Part shown: piece after piece, positions 58,894-64,000 of the stretch
Numbering within the stretch: the first letter of the stretch is position 1
Layout: each line of letters begins with the position of its first letter
Assembly (NCBI GenBank): GCA_963824105.1
Contig: CAWGNN010000010.1
Span: 248,001 to 312,000, forward strand
From: CAWDVB01 sp963824105
GTDB lineage: Bacteria > Actinomycetota > Actinomycetes > Propionibacteriales > Nocardioidaceae
DNA length: 64,000 nucleotides
Direction: 5' to 3'
Program-made: the position numbers and the translations under genes
Notes under the pieces: model-generated
What the model was told of the DNA's origin: nothing
The model's database searches: none
What the model saw: only the letters and a program-made list of their open reading frames with translations

Positions 58894-61800
58894 CAGCCGA
58901 ATGCTGCCTCGAGGATCGCCTTCTGCTCGGCGATGTGGCGGCTGTGCTGACCAACGGCCGGAGACGTCGACTCGGGCCTGGACACCACCCGCATCGGCAC
59001 CGGCATCTGCGGCGCCACCTTCAGTCCGTAGTGAGGCCACGGGCCCAGGTTCTCAGGCTCGTCCTGCACCCAGAGAAGCTCGCGCAGGCGCGGGTACCGC
59101 GCCAGCTCGGCCTTGATCTCCGCGATCGGGCGTGGGTAAAGCTGCTCCACCCGAACGATCGCGGTCGTCGGGGTCTCGCCCTGGACGCGGTTGCGCTCGG
59201 CCAGCAGATCCCATGTGATCCGACCACTGCACATGACCACCCGCTCGACCGCATCGGTCGCCACCACGTCGTCGCCGATGACAGGCCGGAAGGATCCGGA
59301 AGTGAAATCCTCTGGTGCCGACCCCGCGTCCTTGCGCTTGAGCATCGACTTCGGCGTGAAGACGATCAGCGGTCGATGCTCTTCGCCGAGCGAGTGCTGC
59401 CGCAGCAGGTGGAAGTGGCTTGCCGGCGATGACGGTTGAGCGATGACGAACGCCTCGTCGGCGGCCATGGTCAAGAACCGTTCGATCCGGGCCGACGAGT
59501 GGTCCGGGCCCTGTCCCTCGTAGCCGTGCGGCAGCAGCAGGACGACCCCGGACTCCTGACGCCACTTGGTGCGTCCAGAAGTGATGAACTCGTCGATAAT
59601 CGTCTGCGCCCCGTTGGCGAAGTCTCCGAACTGGGCCTCCCAGAGCACCAGGGCCTCAGGGCGTGCGACCGAGTAGCCGTACTCGAAGCCCATGGCCGCG
59701 TACTCCGACAGCAACGAGTCGTAGACGTAGAAGCGGGCCTGGTCGTCGCTCAGGTGCGCCAGCGGAGTCCATTCGTCCGCGTTGGTGCGGTCGATGATGG
59801 TGGCGAATCGCTGCACGAACGTGCCGCGTCGGGAGTCCTGGCCCGCGAGGCGGACGGGTCGTCCCTCCAGCAGCAGCGAACCAAGAGCCAGGATCTCGCC
59901 GGTGCCCCAGTCGATCGGACCCTCGAGGATGCTCGCGGTGCGGCGCTGTAGCTGCGGCAGCACCTTGGGGTGCACGGTGAAGCCGTCGGGGACACTCACA
60001 TGGGCGTCCGCGATCCGGTTCATGGTCTCGGCGCTGATCGCGGTGGTCGTCACGGTGACCGGCTTGCCGGGATAGGCGGGGACGGTCGTCCAGCTGTCGG
60101 GGGCGCTGTCGGCCTCCCGGACCTCCGAGAAGACACGCTCCAACTGCTGCTGGTAGTCGCGGATGACCTGCTCGGCTTCCTCGATCGTGATGTCGCCACG
60201 ACCGATGAGGGACTCGGTGTAGAGCTTGCGGACCGAGCGCTTGGCCTCAATCAGGTCGTACATCAGGGGCTGCGTGTACGACGGGTCGTCCCCCTCGTTG
60301 TGGCCACGGCGCCGGTAGCAGACCAGGTCGATGACCACGTCCTGCTTGAACGCCTGGCGGTACTCGAACGCGAGCCGCGCCACGCGCATGCACGCCTCGG
60401 GGTCGTCGCCGTTGACGTGGAAGATGGGTGCCTGCACCATGCGAGCCACGTCGGTGGAGTACAGCGACGACCGCGACGACGCCGGTGAGGTGGTGAAGCC
60501 GACCTGGTTGTTCACCACGAGGTGGATCGTGCCGCCGGTCTGGTAGCCCCGCAGCTGGGACAGGTTCAGGGTCTCGGCGACCACGCCCTGACCGGCGAAG
60601 GCAGCATCGCCATGGACCAACAGCGGCAGCACCGGGAAGAGCAGGCCCTTGTCCAAGACGTCCTGTTTTGCCCGCGTGATGCCTTCCAGGACCGGGTCGA
60701 CGGCCTCGAGGTGGGAGGGGTTCGCGGCCACCGAAACCTTGATCCGGGCACCGGTCTCGGCGGTGAACGCCCCATCCGCCCCGAGGTGGTACTTCACGTC
60801 CCCGGACCCCTGCACAGTGCGTGGGTCGATGTTGCCCTCGAACTCGCGGAAGATCTGCCCGTAGCTCTTGCCGACGATGTTGGCAAGCACGTTGAGCCGG
60901 CCGCGGTGGGCCATCCCGATGCAGACCTCGTCCAGTCCGTTCTCGGCGGCGTTCTGGCAGATCTCGTCGATGAGCGGGACCGTGGTCTCGGCTCCTTCGA
61001 GGCTGAACCGCTTCTGGCCGACGAACTTGGTCTGGAGGAATGTCTCGAAGGCCTCCGCCTGGTTGAGCTTCTTGAGGATGCGGAACTGCTCCTCACGCGG
61101 CGGCTTCTGGTGGGGGAACTCGACGCGCTCTTGGATCCACGCTCGCTGCTCGGGGTCCTGGATGTGCATGTACTCGATGCCGACGGTCCGGCAGTACGAG
61201 TCGCGCAGGATCCCCAGGATGTCGCGGAGCTTCATGAACGGCCGGCCCGACGGCCCGAACGACCCGGTGGCGAACTCCCGATCGAGGTCCCACAGGGTCA
61301 ACCCGTGCGAGGTCACATCCAGGTCGGGGTGGCTGCGCTGCTGGTACTCGAGCGGGTCGGTGTCGGCCATCATGTGGCCGCGCACCCGGTAGGCGTGCAC
61401 GAGCTCGAGGATCCGGGCCTGCTTGGTGACGTCGTCGTCGTGGCTGGTGGCGATGTCGCGAGCCCACCGGATCGGCTCGTAGGGGACCCTCAGCGCGCCG
61501 AAGATCTCGTCGTAGAAGCCATCGTCACCGAGCAGCAGTCCGTGGATCCGCTTGAGGAACTCGCCGGACTGGGCGCCCTGGATGACCCTGTGGTCGTACG
61601 TCGAGGTAAGCGTCAGGATCTTGCTGACGGCGTTGCGGGTGATGATCTCCTCGGAAGCACCCTGGTACTCGGGCGGGTACTCCATCGAGCCGACGCCGAT
61701 GATGCAGCCCTGGCCCTTCATCAGCCGGGGCACCGAGTGATTCGTGCCGATCGTGCCCGGGTTGGTGAGCGAGATGGTCGTGCCCTGGAAGTCGGAGACC

Positions 61801-62621
61801 TCCAGCTTGCCGTCACGGGCCTTGCGGACCAGATCCTCGTAGGCCGTCCAGAAGGCCACGAAGTCCATCGACTCGGCGGCCTTGATCGACGGCACGAGCA
61901 GCTGCCGCGTCCCGTCCGGCTTGGGCAGGTCGATGGCGAGCCCCAGGTTGATGTGGGCGGGATCGATCAGCGTCGGCTTGCCATCGATGACGTCGAACCC
62001 GTTGTTCATCTCCGGCATCGAGGTGAGCGCCTTGACCATGGCCCAGCCGATGATGTGGGTGAACGAGACCTTCCCGCCTCGAGCTCGGGCGAGGTGGTTG
62101 TTGATCACGATGCGGTTGTCCCAGAGCAGCTTCACCGGGATCGATCGCACGCTGGTCGCTGTCGGGACGGCGAGGCTGGCGTCCATGTTGGCCACGGTCC
62201 GAGCGGCGGCGCCGCGCATGACCACCAGTTCCGGCGCGTCGCTGGCCTGGGCCGGTGCGGTGTCGGGCCGCTCCTTCGGCACGGGCGTCGAGACCGGCGC
62301 GGAAGGCTGGACGGCCGCTGCGGGGGCCGGCGCGGCTAGCGCAGGTGCAGGCGCTGCAGGACCAGACGGGGGCCCCGATGCGGCGGGCGACGAGGCCGGG
62401 GGACCACCCGGAGCGGGGTGTCGATCCCCCGTTGGCACGGCTTGTCCGTTCGGGGGGCGGTGTTGGAAGAACTCGATCCAGGCCTGGTCGACACTGGATG
62501 GATCCTGCCGGTAGCGGTCGTACATCTCGTCGACCAACCACTCGTTGGCCCCGAACTCGGCCATGGGGTCGTCGGTGTTCTGCGGTGAAGCCGGGTCAGG
62601 CACGTCGCCTCTTTCCTGCAC
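58893..62621 (-). CDS. kgd: Multifunctional 2-oxoglutarate decarboxylase/dehydrogenase E1-E2
   Basis: The actinobacterial fusion of an E2-type acyltransferase domain with an E1 decarboxylase, 1242 residues. N-terminal helix MAEFGANEWLVDEMYDRY, a Pro/Ala linker, an E2 catalytic domain (STYDHRVIQGAQSGEFLKRI with the HxxxG-type His), then ThDP-binding E1 motifs (VCIGMAHRGRLNVLAN, SVAANPSHLEAVDPVLEG, VHGDAAFAGQGVV, YRRRGHNEGDDPS) and a C-terminal transketolase-like domain. Acts in the citrate cycle. Start 62621, or ATG at residue 20. Confidence 0.97.
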   Translation of the reverse strand: MQERGDVPDPASPQNTDDPMAEFGANEWLVDEMYDRYRQDPSSVDQAWIEFFQHRPPNGQAVPTGDRHPAPGGPPASSPAASGPPSGPAAPAPALAAPAPAAAVQPSAPVSTPVPKERPDTAPAQASDAPELVVMRGAAARTVANMDASLAVPTATSVRSIPVKLLWDNRIVINNHLARARGGKVSFTHIIGWAMVKALTSMPEMNNGFDVIDGKPTLIDPAHINLGLAIDLPKPDGTRQLLVPSIKAAESMDFVAFWTAYEDLVRKARDGKLEVSDFQGTTISLTNPGTIGTNHSVPRLMKGQGCIIGVGSMEYPPEYQGASEEIITRNAVSKILTLTSTYDHRVIQGAQSGEFLKRIHGLLLGDDGFYDEIFGALRVPYEPIRWARDIATSHDDDVTKQARILELVHAYRVRGHMMADTDPLEYQQRSHPDLDVTSHGLTLWDLDREFATGSFGPSGRPFMKLRDILGILRDSYCRTVGIEYMHIQDPEQRAWIQERVEFPHQKPPREEQFRILKKLNQAEAFETFLQTKFVGQKRFSLEGAETTVPLIDEICQNAAENGLDEVCIGMAHRGRLNVLANIVGKSYGQIFREFEGNIDPRTVQGSGDVKYHLGADGAFTAETGARIKVSVAANPSHLEAVDPVLEGITRAKQDVLDKGLLFPVLPLLVHGDAAFAGQGVVAETLNLSQLRGYQTGGTIHLVVNNQVGFTTSPASSRSSLYSTDVARMVQAPIFHVNGDDPEACMRVARLAFEYRQAFKQDVVIDLVCYRRRGHNEGDDPSYTQPLMYDLIEAKRSVRKLYTESLIGRGDITIEEAEQVIRDYQQQLERVFSEVREADSAPDSWTTVPAYPGKPVTVTTTAISAETMNRIADAHVSVPDGFTVHPKVLPQLQRRTASILEGPIDWGTGEILALGSLLLEGRPVRLAGQDSRRGTFVQRFATIIDRTNADEWTPLAHLSDDQARFYVYDSLLSEYAAMGFEYGYSVARPEALVLWEAQFGDFANGAQTIIDEFITSGRTKWRQESGVVLLLPHGYEGQGPDHSSARIERFLTMAADEAFVIAQPSSPASHFHLLRQHSLGEEHRPLIVFTPKSMLKRKDAGSAPEDFTSGSFRPVIGDDVVATDAVERVVMCSGRITWDLLAERNRVQGETPTTAIVRVEQLYPRPIAEIKAELARYPRLRELLWVQDEPENLGPWPHYGLKVAPQMPVPMRVVSRPESTSPAVGQHSRHIAEQKAILEAAFG

Positions 62622-62734
62622 GGGCGGAAGAACGGATCCAGGCTAGCCCGGTTATCCTCCATTGCGGACCCAAGCGCCGTTGCCATCGGCGTGGTGTACG
62701 CCACCTTCCTTGCCCGACGTTATTGGATGTGTCT

Positions 62735-63445
62735 ATGTCTCCTCGAGCTCGCACCGGTTGGTTGCGCGCCTCCCTGATCGTCGGGGTAGTGGTCGTGGCC
62801 CTCGCCGCAGTCGGGGCGATCGGCTATGTCTTCTACCACCAGCCCTCCGAAACAGCTCTTGTCGCGCAGCCCACTGAGGCGCCGGTGACGATCAGTGAGA
62901 TCCCCTTGACGACCAAGATCGTCAAGGTTGCCGGCAAACTGCCCGCCAAGGCCAAGGCGAAGGCGGAGATGCAGATCGACGAACTGCTCACACGTTACGT
63001 CTCGGCCGGTTACCTCGGCGTCTACCCGCGGAGCAGCTTCTCCGACACCTACTCGCTGATGGACCCCAACCTGGTCAAGTTCGCGAGCAAGGACGCTGAC
63101 GTGATCGCGGGCAAACAGTGGGCCACCCAGAGCGTGAGCGTCGACCCGGGCACACTCGTCGCCAGGATCTCACTGCTGGCGGTGAACAAGAAGCCTGTCG
63201 GGGGCACGGCGAAGATCAACTGGGCCTTCCAGGTCACGGCTCTCACCCCGGACGAGTCCTCGTCTGGGGCTGTGGCGCCGGCGGACTCCGGGAGCACGGC
63301 CGCGACCGCGTCGACCAGCACGACCGCGGAGCCGACCACCGTCACCATCAAGGGCCAGATCCTGCTCGCCATGGGCAAGAGCGGCTGGCAGATCTTCGGG
63401 TACGACGCGACCGCACCCGACGTCACGGGAGGTAGTGGTCAGTGA
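62735..63445 (+). CDS. Membrane-anchored hypothetical protein
   Basis: 236 residues, one N-terminal membrane helix (LRASLIVGVVVVALAAVGAI) and an extracytoplasmic domain with ISEIPLTTKIVKVAGK, AEMQIDELLTRYVSAGYLGV and GKSGWQIFGYD near the end, plus a Ser/Thr/Ala-rich linker. Family not recognised. It overlaps the LCP gene by 4 bp (GTGA) and may act with it in cell-wall assembly. Divergent from kgd. Confidence 0.78.
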   Translation: MSPRARTGWLRASLIVGVVVVALAAVGAIGYVFYHQPSETALVAQPTEAPVTISEIPLTTKIVKVAGKLPAKAKAKAEMQIDELLTRYVSAGYLGVYPRSSFSDTYSLMDPNLVKFASKDADVIAGKQWATQSVSVDPGTLVARISLLAVNKKPVGGTAKINWAFQVTALTPDESSSGAVAPADSGSTAATASTSTTAEPTTVTIKGQILLAMGKSGWQIFGYDATAPDVTGGSGQ

Positions 63446-64000
63446 GGAAGCGACTGGTTTCCCTGCGCAGGGTCCTCGGGTTGACGGTGGTCCTCGCCCT
63501 CACTCTGGTCGCTGTCCCCAACTCCCAGGTCTCGACCCCGGACGCCTACTTGGTCAAGGTCAACACCGCCGACGCGATCGCCCACAACGCCAACGTGGTC
63601 TGGATCCTCTTCCTAGGCTCCGATGCCCGGCCTGGTGAGACCTTCACCGGGACCCGCAGCGACGCGATCCATCTGGTCGGGATCAATCTCAAGACGGGGA
63701 GCGTCGCGTCTTTGGGCATTCCCCGAGACTCGTGGGTCCCGATCCCTGGTTGCTGCACCACGAAGATCAACGCCGCCATGGTCTATGGAGGCCCGCAGAT
63801 GATGGCCAAGGCTGTCTCGAACCTCGTGGGCATCACGCCCGACTACGTCTTCGTCACCAGCTTCTGGGGGTTCAAGGACCTCATCAAGACGATCGGCAAC
63901 GTCACGGTCATCTCGCCGAACACCTGGTCGGACCCGTTCCTGCACGCCAACTTCAAGGCGGGCAAGACGGTTCTCAATCCGCAGAACGCGCTGCGCTTCG
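63442..64000 (+). CDS. LytR-CpsA-Psr (LCP) family protein (partial)
   Basis: Starts at GTG 63442 and continues past the window, 186 codons seen. A signal-anchor helix (RRVLGLTVVLALTLVAVP) precedes the LCP domain: WILFLGSDARPGETFTGTRS with the conserved Asp and Arg, DAIHLVGINLKTGSVASLGI and PRDSWVPIPG. LCP enzymes attach teichoic acids or other glycopolymers to peptidoglycan. Coupled to the preceding membrane protein gene. Confidence 0.9.
   Translation, partial: MRKRLVSLRRVLGLTVVLALTLVAVPNSQVSTPDAYLVKVNTADAIAHNANVVWILFLGSDARPGETFTGTRSDAIHLVGINLKTGSVASLGIPRDSWVPIPGCCTTKINAAMVYGGPQMMAKAVSNLVGITPDYVFVTSFWGFKDLIKTIGNVTVISPNTWSDPFLHANFKAGKTVLNPQNALRF

Overview
The window is high-GC, gene-dense DNA from an actinobacterium, most like Nocardioides or a close relative in the Propionibacteriales. 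This is inferred from gene content: WhiB1, a SigR/RsrA pair, a DevR/DevS pair, nickel superoxide dismutase with SodX, the actinobacterial fused 2-oxoglutarate decarboxylase (Kgd) and a 24-residue bL37-like ribosomal protein. From about 38 to 54 kb the genes (RsgA, AroA, SRAP protein, SigR/RsrA, PdtaS-like kinase, WhiB1) recall the Mycobacterium tuberculosis Rv3219-Rv3230 neighbourhood from memory. The desaturase and its reductase, also part of that neighbourhood, lie at 20-23 kb here. No rRNA, tRNA, CRISPR array, prophage or transposase was recognised.

Layout. 1-3 kb: a minus-strand export operon (lipoprotein, peptidoglycan-binding adaptor, ABC ATPase, permease cut by the window edge). 3-6.6 kb: two coupled small unknown genes, a DUF4032 kinase-like protein and a PAS histidine kinase. 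6.7-17.6 kb: a sugar island with GH36 alpha-galactosidase, an ABC importer, a divergent LacI regulator with a clear operator, an MsmK/UgpC ATPase, an amylosucrase and a PfkB fructokinase. Together these could import raffinose-type sugars and sucrose and break them down. 17.6-23 kb: META-domain lipoprotein, a small membrane protein divergent from a rhodanese around a CsoR/CstR-type palindrome, and a PucR-type regulator divergent from a reductase/acyl desaturase pair. 23-28.7 kb: a secreted RCC1-repeat protein, a YibE/F protein and the copper operon csoR-copZ-copA.

28.8-37 kb resembles a dormancy (DosR/DevR) island: Hsp20, Acg-type nitroreductase, CBS-BON protein, universal stress protein, DevS-like GAF kinase with the haem-ligand histidine, and DevR. 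It also holds a small gene with an in-frame amber codon. 37-48 kb: DUF445, S4, FKBP, CBS, HisN, RsgA, AroA, an unusual sigma factor fused to a zinc-finger, membrane segment, Gly/Thr repeat and surface domain (broken by a one-base deletion in the repeat), SRAP, hydrolase, SigR and RsrA. 48-57.5 kb: thioesterase, GNAT, IlvG-like enzyme, DUF2785, PdtaS-like kinase, WhiB1, NiSOD/SodX, malic enzyme and a zinc-type dehydrogenase. 57.5-64 kb: an AbiEi/DUF559-type gene bracketed by inverted arrays of a 22-bp repeat, then a DUF6104 protein coupled to kgd, and a membrane protein followed by an LCP protein cut by the window end.

The strongest candidate for something undescribed is the AbiEi/DUF559-type cassette with its inverted 22-bp repeat arrays (57560-58717). 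Next are the surface-anchored sigma factor with its frameshift and the two CsoR-family operators.
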